DNA of 64,000 nt from Naasia lichenicola (GTDB lineage: Bacteria > Actinomycetota > Actinomycetes > Actinomycetales > Microbacteriaceae): positions 62,001-126,000 of the forward strand of contig NZ_SSSM01000002.1 in the NCBI RefSeq assembly GCF_004801885.1, given 5' to 3'. The position numbers and the translations under genes are program-made. Every line of letters starts with the position of its first letter. Position 1 is the stretch's first letter. Below, in pieces: positions 35,970 to 44,768 of this stretch. The notes below the pieces were generated by a model. That model did not search any database. It was not told the DNA's origin and saw nothing but the letters and a program-made list of their open reading frames with translations.

Positions 35970-37141
35970 GCCTCCTGCGCGACGGGCGCCGCGGTCCGAG
36001 TCGCACCGGCGAGCTCCGCATCCTGGGCGGCATCGCGAGCGGCGACGAGGGCGGCGTGGGTGGGTCCGTTCGGGATGTGCGCGGGTCGGTTCTTCGCGAA
36101 CTCCTTGCGCAGCACGGGCACGACCTCCTCGCCCAGCAGGTCGAGCTGCTCGAGGACCGTCTTCAGCGGCAGGCCGGCGTGGTCCATCAGGAACAGCTGG
36201 CGCTGGTAGTCGCCGAAGTGCTCGCGCATCCCGGCGTAGCGGTCGATGACCTCCTGCGGGCTGCCGACGGTGAGCGGTGTCTGCTCGGTGAACTCCTCGA
36301 GCGACGGGCCGTGTCCGTAGACGGGCGCGTTGTCGAAGTAGGGGCGGAAGGTCTTCACGGCGTCCTGGCTGTTCTTGGCCATGAAGGCCTGCCCGCCGAG
36401 CCCGACGATGGCCTGGTCGGCGGAGCCGTGGCCGTAGTGCTCGAAGCGCTGGCGGTAGTAGCCGATGAGGCGCATGTAGTGCTCCTTCGGCCAGAAGATG
36501 TTGTTCGCGAAGAAGCCGTCGCCGTAGAACGCGGCCTGCTCGGCGATCTCGGGGCTGCGGATCGATCCGTGCCAGACGAACGGAGGCACGCCGTCGAGCG
36601 GGCGCGGGGTCGAGGTGAAGCCCTGCAACGGGGTGCGGAACTTGCCGCTCCAGTCGACGACGTCCTCGCGGAGCAGCCGGTGCAGCAGCGCGTAGTGCTC
36701 GATGGCCAGAGGGATGCCCTGACGGATGTCCTGGCCGAACCACGGGTAGACGGGGCCGGTGTTGCCGCGGCCGAGGGTCATGTCCACGCGCCCGTCGGCG
36801 ACGTGCTGGAGCATCGCGTAGTCCTCGGCGATCTTCACCGGGTCGTTCGTGGTGATCAGCGTCGTCGCGGTGGACAGGATGAGCCTCTCGGTCTTGGCCG
36901 CGATGTAGCCGAGCATGGTCGTCGGCGACGAGGGCACGAAGGGCGGGTTGTGGTGCTCGCCGAGCGCGAAGACATCGAGCCCGACCTCCTCCGCCTTCTG
37001 GGCGATGGCGAGGATGGCCTTGATGCGATCCCGCTCGCTGGGGGTCTCGCCGTTGGTGGGATCCGTGGTGACGTCGCCCACCGTGAAGATGCCGAACTGG
37101 ACCGCCGGAGCGGACTCAGAATTCAATGCGTTTGCATACAT
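35966..37141 (-). CDS. Luciferase-like monooxygenase (CE1758-like)
   Basis: The 391-residue protein has the bacterial luciferase-like barrel: VQFGIFTVGDV (first strand), LDVFALGEHHNPPFVPSS (active-site region) and GRVDMTLGRGNTGPVYPWFG. It is FMNH2-dependent; substrate unknown. The ATG at 37141 (MYANALNSE) fits the family, and the AT-rich first codons may aid initiation. It forms a two-gene operon with its reductase. Confidence 0.9.
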   Translation of the reverse strand: MYANALNSESAPAVQFGIFTVGDVTTDPTNGETPSERDRIKAILAIAQKAEEVGLDVFALGEHHNPPFVPSSPTTMLGYIAAKTERLILSTATTLITTNDPVKIAEDYAMLQHVADGRVDMTLGRGNTGPVYPWFGQDIRQGIPLAIEHYALLHRLLREDVVDWSGKFRTPLQGFTSTPRPLDGVPPFVWHGSIRSPEIAEQAAFYGDGFFANNIFWPKEHYMRLIGYYRQRFEHYGHGSADQAIVGLGGQAFMAKNSQDAVKTFRPYFDNAPVYGHGPSLEEFTEQTPLTVGSPQEVIDRYAGMREHFGDYQRQLFLMDHAGLPLKTVLEQLDLLGEEVVPVLRKEFAKNRPAHIPNGPTHAALVAARDAAQDAELAGATRTAAPVAQEA

Positions 37142-37243
37142 ATCCGAGAGAACAGGGAAGAGGCCCCAGGCATTCCCGGGACCCGCCGACGTGCATCTCG
37201 GGCGTGTCGAGAGGCATATGCCGCGAGCCTCAGCCTGGAGGGC

Positions 37244-37681
37244 TCAGCGGGTGGAACCCACCAGGAGGTCGACCCGATAGCCGTGTCGGGTGGAGACGAT
37301 CCGGACGGGGATGCGGGGCTTGCGCCCGGCCTCTTCCAGACGGTTCAGCGCTTCGGTCACCGCGCTCTCGAAGCCGCGCGGCACCATGCCGACTACTCCG
37401 CTGATGCGTGCATCGGCGAACAGGCGCACCTCCATGGGCGCGTCGGTGCGCTCCTCCTCCAGCGTGCGCCGCCCGCCGGCGGTCTGCAGATCGGCGTTGC
37501 CCGCGAGCCGCGCTATCTCGTCCTGGCGAGGATCGCTGCCCGCCAGCCGGATGCTGACCTTCGCGTTCTTGGGCCGGAGGTCGAACGCGTAGTCGTTGAG
37601 GTCGGCCTTGCCGGAGTCGCTCTTCGAGAACCGCATCCCGTCGGGAACGTCGGCTGCTGCGCCGCGCTGGAACCACGCCAT
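37244..37681 (-). CDS. Conserved hypothetical protein
   Basis: The 145-residue protein is not recognised. It is soluble, has no signal peptide, and starts MAWFQRGAAADVPDGMRF. The C-terminal half alternates strands and helices (VRLFADARISGVVGMVPRGF, PVRIVSTRHGYRVDLL). The ATG at 37681 and codon bias support a real gene. It is monocistronic and divergent from the nucleotidase gene. Confidence 0.6.
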   Translation of the reverse strand: MAWFQRGAAADVPDGMRFSKSDSGKADLNDYAFDLRPKNAKVSIRLAGSDPRQDEIARLAGNADLQTAGGRRTLEEERTDAPMEVRLFADARISGVVGMVPRGFESAVTEALNRLEEAGRKPRIPVRIVSTRHGYRVDLLVGSTR

Positions 37682-37964
37682 AGCGCCAACCTAATCGGGC
37701 GGCACCCATCCGGCGATCCCCGGCCGTTGCCGGCGGGAGAGCCGTGTGTTGCCGCAAGGTAAAAGCTCGATGAACCGGGTTCCGCATCGGGGGCTCCTGT
37801 GACAGGTTGGACTCGGCGCACCCAGCGCCGCACCCGACACCGCGACCCGAACGCGTGCTGTGCTCCCCGCACTCGTCGAGACCTGCTCCGCACCCCGGAT
37901 CACCTGCCGGCAGGCGCAGTCCCGACACCCTCCGCCCCCGGTCGCGCCCATCCCGGAGGCCCCC

Positions 37965-40193
37965 TTGCGCGCGAGCGACGCCACTCCCCCGTCCGCCATC
38001 CCGTCCCGATCAGCCCGCCGGCGTTCCCGGCGGGGATCCTTCCATCGGGCCGTCGCCATGACCGGTGTCGCCCTGCTCGCGGGGGCCGGACTCGCGCTCT
38101 CCGGCGCGGTCGCCGCGAACGCGGCACCGGTCACCATCGACATCGTGACCATCAACGACTTCCACGGTCGCCTCGAGGCCGACGGCAGCGTCGCGGGCGC
38201 CGCGGTGCTCGCCGGCGCCGTCGACTCCGTCCGCGCCGCCAACCCGAACACCGTCATGGTGTCCGCCGGCGACAACATCGGCGCGTCGACGTTCACGTCC
38301 TTCATCCAGGAGGACGAGCCCACCATCGACGTGCTCAACACGATGGGCCTCGACGCGAGCGCCGCCGGCAACCACGAGTTCGACCGCGGCTACGACGACC
38401 TGGTGAATCGGGTCCTGCCGCTCGCCGACTTCCCGATCCTGTCCGCGAACGTCCGGCACGACGACGGCAGCGCCGCCCTCGACGAGTACTGGATCGCCGA
38501 GGTCGCGGGCGTGCGGATCGGATTCATCGGCGCGACGACCGAGGAGCTGCCCTCCCTGGTCAGCCCCGCGGGCATCGAGGGTCTGCAGGTCGAGAGCATC
38601 GTCGACAACGTGAACCGCGTGGCCGGAGAGCTGTCGGACGGCGACGAATCCAACGGCGAAGCCGATGTGGTCGTCACCGTCATGCACGAGGGCGCGCCGG
38701 CCAGCGGTCCGACGACGGACATCCCGGCGGACTCGGTGTTCGGCACCATCGTGAGCGGGCTCGACTCCGATGTCGACGCCATCGTCTCGGGACACACGCA
38801 TCAGCAGTACGCGGGAGTCGTGCCGTTCGACCCCTACCAGCGCCCGGTGATCCAGGCCGGCCAGTACAGCGAGGCGTTCGGGCTGCTGACCCTGTCGATC
38901 GACGCCGACACCAAGCAGATCGCGAGCTTCACGCCCGAGGTGCTGCCGCTGACGGCGGAGGACGCGGATGGCGAGTCGTACCCGCTCTACGACGCTGACC
39001 CCGAGGTGCAAGCCATCGTCGACGATGCTGTGGCGGAGGCCGAGGTGTCGGGCAGCGTGCCGCTCGGCGAGATCACGGCCGACTTCAACCGGGCGGTCGG
39101 CACGGACGGGGCGACCGAGAACCGGGGCGGCGAGTCGACGCTCGGCAACTTCGTCGCCGACGTGCAGCTCTGGGCGACGACGGACGTCGGCGCGCAGATC
39201 GCCTTCATGAACCCCGGCGGGATCCGGCAGGACCTCGTCTACGCCGCCAACCCCGACGTCTCGGGCGACGGCGAAGGTGTCGTGACCTATCGGGAGGCGG
39301 CCGATGTGCAGCCGTTCGCCAACACCCTCGTGACCATGCAGCTCACCGGAGCGCAGATCCGCCAGGTGCTGGAGGAGCAGTGGCAGCCCGCCGGCGCGAG
39401 CCGTCCGTTCCTCAAGCTCGGCCTCTCGGAGGGGCTGTCGTACACCTACGATCCGGCCGCTCCTGCGGGATCGCACATCGGCACGATCTCCTACCAGGGC
39501 TCACCCCTCGCGGATGATGCCTCGCTGACGGCAGTGCTCAACTCGTTCCTGGCCTCCGGCGGCGACAACTTCCTCGGCTTCACGGCCGGCACCGGCGTCG
39601 CCGACTCGGGTCGGATCGATCTGCAGTCGATGGTCGACTGGTTCCAGGAGTTCGGCACCGCCACGCCGGATGACGCCCAGCGTTCGGTCGGCGTGCAGCT
39701 GAGCGCCCCCGCGAACGGCGGCTACCTGCCGGGCAGCACGGTCGGCGTCTCGCTCTCCTCGCTGCTGTTCAGCACCGACGAGCCGAAGCCGACCACGGTG
39801 GAGATCCGTCTGGGCGATGCGCTGGTCGGCACCGGAAGCATCGATCCGACGATCGTCGACGGCACGGATGAGGCCGGACGGGCATCGGTGGATGTGACCC
39901 TGCCGGCAGGCATCGCCGTCGGCGCGCAGTCGCTCACCGTCACGACGCCGGGTACCGCGACCTCGATCGACGTGCCGATCACGGTCGTCGCCGCATCGAC
40001 GGCGGGCGGTTCGGGAACGGGCACCTCGCCCGGGACCGTCGGTTCGGGCAGCACCGGTTCCGGGGGCGTCGGATCAGGTCAGGAGCTCGCCGCGACGGGC
40101 GCCGAGACGGGTCCGATGGTCGCCGTGGCGATCCTGGCTCTGCTGGTCGGCGCCGGCATGATCGTCGTCGCACGACGGATCAGGGTCGGCTGA
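37965..40193 (+). CDS. Cell-wall-anchored bifunctional 5'-nucleotidase/phosphoesterase
   Basis: The 742-residue secreted enzyme dephosphorylates extracellular nucleotides. A signal peptide with a basic head (RSARRRSRRGSFHR) and hydrophobic core ends near AANA-APV. The metallophosphatase domain has NDFHGRLE, SAGDNIGAS, AGNHEFDRGYDD and SGHTHQQY. The C-terminal nucleotidase domain (GGESTLGNFVADVQ, NPGGIRQDL) follows, then a Gly/Ser/Thr linker. The C-terminal sorting signal is LAATG, followed by a hydrophobic segment and RRIRVG, the LAxTG form used by class E sortases. The TTG at 37965 is preferred because GGAGG lies five bases upstream; an in-frame GTG at 37860 is the alternative. Confidence 0.88.
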   Translation: MRASDATPPSAIPSRSARRRSRRGSFHRAVAMTGVALLAGAGLALSGAVAANAAPVTIDIVTINDFHGRLEADGSVAGAAVLAGAVDSVRAANPNTVMVSAGDNIGASTFTSFIQEDEPTIDVLNTMGLDASAAGNHEFDRGYDDLVNRVLPLADFPILSANVRHDDGSAALDEYWIAEVAGVRIGFIGATTEELPSLVSPAGIEGLQVESIVDNVNRVAGELSDGDESNGEADVVVTVMHEGAPASGPTTDIPADSVFGTIVSGLDSDVDAIVSGHTHQQYAGVVPFDPYQRPVIQAGQYSEAFGLLTLSIDADTKQIASFTPEVLPLTAEDADGESYPLYDADPEVQAIVDDAVAEAEVSGSVPLGEITADFNRAVGTDGATENRGGESTLGNFVADVQLWATTDVGAQIAFMNPGGIRQDLVYAANPDVSGDGEGVVTYREAADVQPFANTLVTMQLTGAQIRQVLEEQWQPAGASRPFLKLGLSEGLSYTYDPAAPAGSHIGTISYQGSPLADDASLTAVLNSFLASGGDNFLGFTAGTGVADSGRIDLQSMVDWFQEFGTATPDDAQRSVGVQLSAPANGGYLPGSTVGVSLSSLLFSTDEPKPTTVEIRLGDALVGTGSIDPTIVDGTDEAGRASVDVTLPAGIAVGAQSLTVTTPGTATSIDVPITVVAASTAGGSGTGTSPGTVGSGSTGSGGVGSGQELAATGAETGPMVAVAILALLVGAGMIVVARRIRVG

Positions 40194-40250
40194 GGGCGAC
40201 TTCTTCGCGATTCTCAGGGGCATCCGGCGTCCTGCGCATAGGGTCGACGG

Positions 40251-40985
40251 ATGCCCCCGACGACGGACGAGGACGCCCCCCAGGATCGTCAGCGCCTGAG
40301 TCCGTGGGGGCTTCTGCGAAACTGGGTCGCCTGGGGGCTGGACTACGCCTACGTCGGCTACTGGATGACCCGGTCCTTCGTCGGACACGCCGATCCACAG
40401 CAGTACCTCGCGCATCCCGGCCCGAAGGCCCCTGTGGTCATCCTTCCGGGCGTCTACGAGCGCTGGCAGTTCCTTCGACCCCTCGCCGATCACCTCGAGG
40501 GCAACGGCCATCCCGTGCACATGGTGCCCGAGCTCCGTTGGAACACCGCATCCGTCTCGGACAGCGCGCGGATCGTCAACGGGATGATCGAAGAGCGCGA
40601 CCTGCATGGCGTGATCATCGTGGCGCACAGCAAGGGCGGCCTGATCGGCAAGGCCGCGATGCTGCAGGATCCACGGGGTCGGATCGACCGGATGATCGCC
40701 ATCTCGACGCCGTTCTCCGGCTCGATCTACGCCCGCTTCCTCGTCGGGGCGACGCTGCGCGCCTTCTCGCCGAACAACGCGACCCTCCGCTCGCTCGGCG
40801 CCCAGCTCGACGCGAACAGCAGGATCACCTCCATCTGGGGCGCCTTCGATCCGCACATCCCCGGGGGGAGCGCACTGAGCGGGGCGACGAACATCCGGTT
40901 GAGGTCATCGGGGCACTTCCGACCACTCGGCACTCAGGAGCTGCGCGACGCGGTCGACCGAGCACTCGCGGACCTGCCCGGCTGA
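40251..40985 (+). CDS. Alpha/beta hydrolase (lipase-like)
   Basis: The 244-residue protein has the nucleophile elbow AHSKGG (about residues 125-130) in HGVIIVAHSKGGLIGK, with APVVILPGVYERWQFL as the oxyanion-loop strand. A terminal histidine is in RSSGHFRPLG. It resembles small esterases/lipases; substrate unknown. It has no signal peptide, although the hydrophobic WVAWGLDYAYVGYWMT near the N-terminus could bind membranes. The ATG is at 40251. Confidence 0.82.
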   Translation: MPPTTDEDAPQDRQRLSPWGLLRNWVAWGLDYAYVGYWMTRSFVGHADPQQYLAHPGPKAPVVILPGVYERWQFLRPLADHLEGNGHPVHMVPELRWNTASVSDSARIVNGMIEERDLHGVIIVAHSKGGLIGKAAMLQDPRGRIDRMIAISTPFSGSIYARFLVGATLRAFSPNNATLRSLGAQLDANSRITSIWGAFDPHIPGGSALSGATNIRLRSSGHFRPLGTQELRDAVDRALADLPG

Positions 40986-41015
40986 TCGCCGGTTCAGGGC
41001 CGGCTCAGCGCCGGC

Positions 41016-41414
41016 TCAGACGGCGCCCGCAACGGCGGCAGCCTGCTCGACTTCGGGCTCCTTCGCGTAGTACTCGGTGAACATGGTCGCCCGGCCACCA
41101 TCGTCGAGGCGGATCAGCCAGAGGTTCCGATACGCCGTGCCGAGCCGGCCGTACACCGTCCGGCCCTCCACGACTCCGAGATCGCCCTCGATGGCGATCA
41201 CCTCGCTGTCGAAGGTCCACGTGCCGGGCTCATCCCTGTGGTCGAGCCAGCTGGCGATGATCGCGTCGATGTCGACCTCCGGCTCGCTGAACGGCTCGAA
41301 CCGGTACTCGGCTCCCGGAGCGAACAGCGCTCGGATGTCCTCTGGCTCGTTGCTCGTCCAGGCCTTCTCGTACCCGGCGACCCATGCGCGCACGTCGTCC
41401 TTGGTGATCGTCAT
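41016..41414 (-). CDS. NTF2-like (SnoaL fold) protein
   Basis: The 132-residue protein has the cone-shaped NTF2 pattern: an N-terminal helix (DDVRAWVAGYEKAWTSNEPED), then LFAPGAEYRFEPF, a helix, and four strands (WTFDSEVIAIEG, GVVEGRTVYG, AYRNLWLIRL, RATMFTEYYAKE). Such proteins are isomerases, hydrolases or binding proteins, so no function is assigned. The ATG at 41414 follows AGGAGAGGAGACCGCG; upstream in-frame sequence is dismissed. Confidence 0.8.
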   Translation of the reverse strand: MTITKDDVRAWVAGYEKAWTSNEPEDIRALFAPGAEYRFEPFSEPEVDIDAIIASWLDHRDEPGTWTFDSEVIAIEGDLGVVEGRTVYGRLGTAYRNLWLIRLDDGGRATMFTEYYAKEPEVEQAAAVAGAV

Positions 41415-41454
41415 CGCGGTCTCCTCTCCTTCGCCCCGGCGCGGAGCGTCGTTC

Positions 41455-41499
41455 TCCAGATTCTGCCCAAATCCGGGACTCATATGGGCAGTTTCTGGA
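41455..41499. repeat. Palindrome in a divergent promoter region
   Basis: TCCAGATTCTGCCCA (41455-41469) and TGGGCAGTTTCTGGA (41485-41499) are complementary at 13 of 15 positions. The site lies between the divergent NTF2-like and hexapeptide genes. CTGCCCA is shared with the C-family arms. Confidence 0.6.
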
Positions 41500-41580
41500 T
41501 AACGAGCAGGACATCATCGTCCCGCGCCACGCCGAGTCCATGCGGGAACATCTGAGTCCATTCCATGGTTGTAGCTAGCG

Positions 41581-41997
41581 ATGAGCAGAGTATTCGAGGA
41601 GATCGAGGACGGCCGCGGCGGTGTCACCAAGTACCGCAAGCACCCCAACGGGCGCGGATTCGTCGAGGTGAGTGCGAGCGTTGACGCTTCGGCGTTCATC
41701 GCTCCGACAAGTTATGTGGAGGCAGGAGCAGAGATCGGGCGTTCGGTGCGCATCGGTCCCGGCTGCTGGATCGGCCGCAATGCGCTGGTCGGCGCGACCG
41801 CCCAACTGGGCGCGAGCGTTCGGATCGGCGAGGGTGCGGTGATCGGCGCCGGATCGAAGGTCGGAAGCTACGCGCGTGTCGGCGACAACGCCCGCGTGAC
41901 CGGCGGCGCACGGGTGCCGGCCGACAGCACGGTGGCGGACAACGCGGTCATCGCGTCGAAGTCGTCCCGCGGCGAGGGCTGGGCGTCGGCCGCCTGA
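41581..41997 (+). CDS. Left-handed beta-helix (hexapeptide-repeat) protein
   Basis: The 138-residue protein has consecutive hexapeptide turns ([IV]Gxxxx; e.g. IGRSVRIGPGCWIGRNALVG, about residues 52-71), as in acyltransferases and gamma-carbonic anhydrases. No catalytic His cluster is visible, so it may be structural or a partial transferase. The ATG is at 41581. A clear terminator follows (42032-42064). Confidence 0.75.
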   Translation: MSRVFEEIEDGRGGVTKYRKHPNGRGFVEVSASVDASAFIAPTSYVEAGAEIGRSVRIGPGCWIGRNALVGATAQLGASVRIGEGAVIGAGSKVGSYARVGDNARVTGGARVPADSTVADNAVIASKSSRGEGWASAA

Positions 41998-42031
41998 TCG
42001 GCAGAGGTACATCAGCAGCACGACAGAGCAG

Positions 42032-42064
42032 AGGGCCTCATCCGCATCGCGGAGGGGGCCCTTT
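42032..42064 (+). terminator. Terminator of the hexapeptide-repeat gene
   Basis: AGGGCC (42032-42037) pairs with GGCCCT (42057-42062) and CCGC with GCGG inside, then TTTCC. It lies 35 bp after the stop codon. Confidence 0.7.
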
Positions 42065-42097
42065 CCTCATTCTCCGGAAAGGTCCAGGAGCGGATCC

Positions 42098-42160
42098 ATG
42101 TGCACGAAACCGGCCCCATGTGCTCGCAATTACGAGCACATGGGGCCGGAACGTACACAT
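42098..42160. repeat. A-family palindrome, copy A3
   Basis: CCGGCCCCATGTGCTCG (42110-42126) is an exact inverted complement of 42133-42149 over loop CAATTA. Outer ATGTG-ACG/CGTACACAT words flank it. It overlaps the last base of the agpS stop and separates convergent genes, where it may act as terminator for agpS. Confidence 0.9.
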
Positions 42161-43959
42161 CAGGGGAGGATCTTGTTCGGGTTGAAGTTGCCGCCCGCGT
42201 CGGCGCTCGCGAAGAGACCGCGCATGACTGCGACGCCCTCGGGCGAGATGTCGTCCTCCAACCAGGGCGAGTGCTCGAGGCCCACGCCGTGGTGGTGCGA
42301 GATCGTCCCGCCCGCCTTCACGAAGGCGCCCTGGATGGCCGACTTCACGATGTCGTACTCGCCCAGCGGATCCTCGTCGCCCATCACGAAGGCGAAGGTG
42401 AAGTAGAGGCACGCCCCCGAGTGGTACGAGTGCGACATGTGGCACATGATCCAGCCGGTGCGGTCGAGCTTCGCGTAGGCGCCGTTCGCCGCGGCGATCG
42501 TCGCGTCGTAGACGCCCTGCAGCTTCGACCACGGAGCAGCTGTCTCGGAGACGTCGCCCGCCGCACCCATGTCGAGCAGGAAGTCGCGCAGATACGGGGT
42601 GTCGAACTTCTTCTGGTCGTAGAGCACGCCCGGTCCGGTGCCGACGCCGATGCCGCCGTGCTTCTTGACGATCTTGCCGACCATCGACTTCTGCCGCGCG
42701 ACATGCGACGGGCTGCCCTCGTACCCGATGAAGGACAGGCAGAGCTGGTCGAGGTCCCAGCCGCGGCGCTTGAGGAAGCCGAAGAGGGCGTTCTGCACGT
42801 GCTTCGAGACGCCCTTGGACTCCTTGCTGGTCGCGAGCGAGAAGCCGCTCTCGCGAGCATCGGAGATGCGCGTGACCGACGGGGCGGCGTCGCTCTCGGA
42901 GATCGCGCGCATCGCGGCGAGGCCGGCCTTCCAGTTCGGGAAGAAGTAGGCGTAGATCGTCCGCTCGGCGGGAATGCGGTGCACCTGGACGGTGACCTCG
43001 GTGATGATGCCGAGGCGCCCCTCGCTGCCGAGGATCATCTCTCGCACGCTCGGGCCGGTGGATGCGCTGGGGATGCCGCGGATCTCGAGCAGTCCGCCGG
43101 GACGCACGACGTGCATGCCCTTGGCGATGTCGGAGATGTCCCCGTACTTGTCCGACTGCATGCCCGACGACCGGGTGGCGACCCAGCCGCCCACAGTCGA
43201 GTGGGTGAACGAGTCGGGGAAGTGCCCGATCGTCCAGCCCTTCGCCTTGAGCTGGTCCTCGAGGTCGGGACCGAGGGCACCGGCCTGGATGCGGGCCAGA
43301 CCCGACTCGTCGTCGATCGAGAGGACCTTGTTCATCCGGCCCAGATCCACCGAGACGATCGTCCGCGTCTCGGTCGGGTCGGGCTCGAGGCTGCCGGCGA
43401 TGTTGCTGCCGCCGCCGAACGGAATCACGACCGCGTCCTCGGCGATCACGGCATCGACGATCCGCTGCACCTCGGCCTCGTCGGCCGGGTAGACCACGAC
43501 GTCGGGGGTGCGCTCGATCACGCCGGAGCGCACGCGCACGAGGTCGCGCAGGCTCTTGCCGAACGTGTGCACGACGCGCTCGATGCGCTCGGTCGAGACG
43601 TAGCGCTCTCCGACGATCCCGGCGAGCGCGGTGAGGAAGGAGGCCTGCGCGTTGCTGTCGGGCATCTGCACGTTCTCGAACGCCGGCTTCTCCGCTCGCT
43701 CGGCCGTGTGCAGGTCGAGGCCGACCGCCTTGAGCACGAAGGGCGCGAAGCCCGGCTTGTCCTCGTGGTGGAAGCCGACGCCCTCGATGCCCCAGCCCCA
43801 CCACTTCATGTGCTTGACGCCGGTGTCCGCCGGCTCGATGGACGCATCGACGGATGCTCCTGCTGCGACGGCGCTGTGGGGCGATGACGCGTGCTCGGTC
43901 GTGGGTGCGCCGGCCTCCGCTTCCTCAGCGGAAGGTGCTGCCTGGTCGAGGTTCGTCAT
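42160..43959 (-). CDS. agpS: Alkylglycerone-phosphate synthase (alkyl-DHAP synthase)
   Basis: The enzyme replaces the acyl chain of acyl-DHAP with a fatty alcohol, creating the ether bond of ether lipids. The 599-residue protein starts with about 48 acidic/Ala-rich residues, then HMKWWGWG (50-57). The FAD-binding PFGGGSNIAGS (180-190) belongs to the vanillyl-alcohol oxidase fold. SHSYHSGACLYFTFAF places the active-site tyrosine at 512, and HHHGVG (555-560) matches the triple-His motif of the animal enzyme. The ATG at 43959 overlaps the acyltransferase stop (ATGA). Mycobacteria carry a homologue. A generic FAD-linked oxidase is the alternative, but these motifs are specific. Confidence 0.9.
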   Translation of the reverse strand: MTNLDQAAPSAEEAEAGAPTTEHASSPHSAVAAGASVDASIEPADTGVKHMKWWGWGIEGVGFHHEDKPGFAPFVLKAVGLDLHTAERAEKPAFENVQMPDSNAQASFLTALAGIVGERYVSTERIERVVHTFGKSLRDLVRVRSGVIERTPDVVVYPADEAEVQRIVDAVIAEDAVVIPFGGGSNIAGSLEPDPTETRTIVSVDLGRMNKVLSIDDESGLARIQAGALGPDLEDQLKAKGWTIGHFPDSFTHSTVGGWVATRSSGMQSDKYGDISDIAKGMHVVRPGGLLEIRGIPSASTGPSVREMILGSEGRLGIITEVTVQVHRIPAERTIYAYFFPNWKAGLAAMRAISESDAAPSVTRISDARESGFSLATSKESKGVSKHVQNALFGFLKRRGWDLDQLCLSFIGYEGSPSHVARQKSMVGKIVKKHGGIGVGTGPGVLYDQKKFDTPYLRDFLLDMGAAGDVSETAAPWSKLQGVYDATIAAANGAYAKLDRTGWIMCHMSHSYHSGACLYFTFAFVMGDEDPLGEYDIVKSAIQGAFVKAGGTISHHHGVGLEHSPWLEDDISPEGVAVMRGLFASADAGGNFNPNKILP

Positions 43960-44768
43960 CTCTGTCCTTGTCCTGACTCGGCGGATCCGGCCGAATCCCC
44001 TGATGGGCGATCCGCCTGGCCGTGCGTGGGCCCCTGCGCGAGGATCCGCGCGCTGTGCTCGTCGGTGAGGCGGGCGACCTCCGCCCGCACCCGGGTGATA
44101 TAGGCCGTGGGGGCCTCCCCCGGTTCGGCGTGCATGGGCTCGCCGAACACGACTCCGACCGGAAGTCGTCCCGGCCCCGGCCACTTGGATCCTCGTGGAT
44201 GGGCGATGCTCGCGCCGATGATCGCGACGGGCACGCAGGGCACCTCGGCGCCGGCGGCGAGCGCCGCCGCTCCTGGCTTGAAGGTGCCGAGGCTGCCGTC
44301 GCGCGATCGGGTGCCCTCGGGGAAGACGATCAGCGGGATGCCCCGACGCAGCAGCGACTTGGCGCTGACGCCGCGCGGGCCGACTCCGGAGCGATCCACG
44401 GCGAAGGCGTTGAAGAACAGGGCGGTGAGGCCACGACGCCAACGGACGTCGAAGAAGTAGTCGGCCGCCGCGCCGGCGGCCAGGTAGCGGGCCAGGCGCC
44501 GAGGCAGGGCGCCGAAGATGAGGGGAGCGTCGAGGTGGCTGGTGTGGTTCGCGACGACGACGAATGCGCCCTTCAGGTCCGTGAGCTCCGTCTTGCCGAG
44601 CACGGTCACCTTGGTGACGGTCCAGACGACGGGCTTGAGGATCATCCGCTGGGCGACGAACCGGGCCGCTGCGATGACGGGAGAGGTGAACCTGTCTCTC
44701 TCAGCTGCCGCCATCGGCTGTCCGTCCTCTTCGCCGATGCGCGGTGGGCGCGCGGAACCGGCTGTCAT
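43956..44768 (-). CDS. PlsC-type glycerolipid acyltransferase (possible DHAP acyltransferase)
   Basis: The 270-residue protein has the acyltransferase motifs NHTSHLD (HxxxxD, about residues 73-79) and FPEGTRSRDGS (about 147-157), followed by the lysine/proline blocks VPVAIIG and FGEPM. It transfers acyl groups to glycerol-3-phosphate derivatives at the membrane. Lying between an SDR and agpS with 4-bp overlaps on both sides, it may acylate DHAP or the alkyl-glycerol-phosphate; specificity cannot be told from sequence. The C-terminal 30 residues are Gly/Ser/Gln-rich. Confidence 0.9.
   Translation of the reverse strand: MTAGSARPPRIGEEDGQPMAAAERDRFTSPVIAAARFVAQRMILKPVVWTVTKVTVLGKTELTDLKGAFVVVANHTSHLDAPLIFGALPRRLARYLAAGAAADYFFDVRWRRGLTALFFNAFAVDRSGVGPRGVSAKSLLRRGIPLIVFPEGTRSRDGSLGTFKPGAAALAAGAEVPCVPVAIIGASIAHPRGSKWPGPGRLPVGVVFGEPMHAEPGEAPTAYITRVRAEVARLTDEHSARILAQGPTHGQADRPSGDSAGSAESGQGQR

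Noticed and set aside
35313-36743. 476-codon minus-strand frame ending with the FMN reductase
   Set aside because: Only the last 218 codons are family-like; the upstream part overlaps the luciferase-like gene in another frame, and the ATGA overlap fixes the start at 35969.
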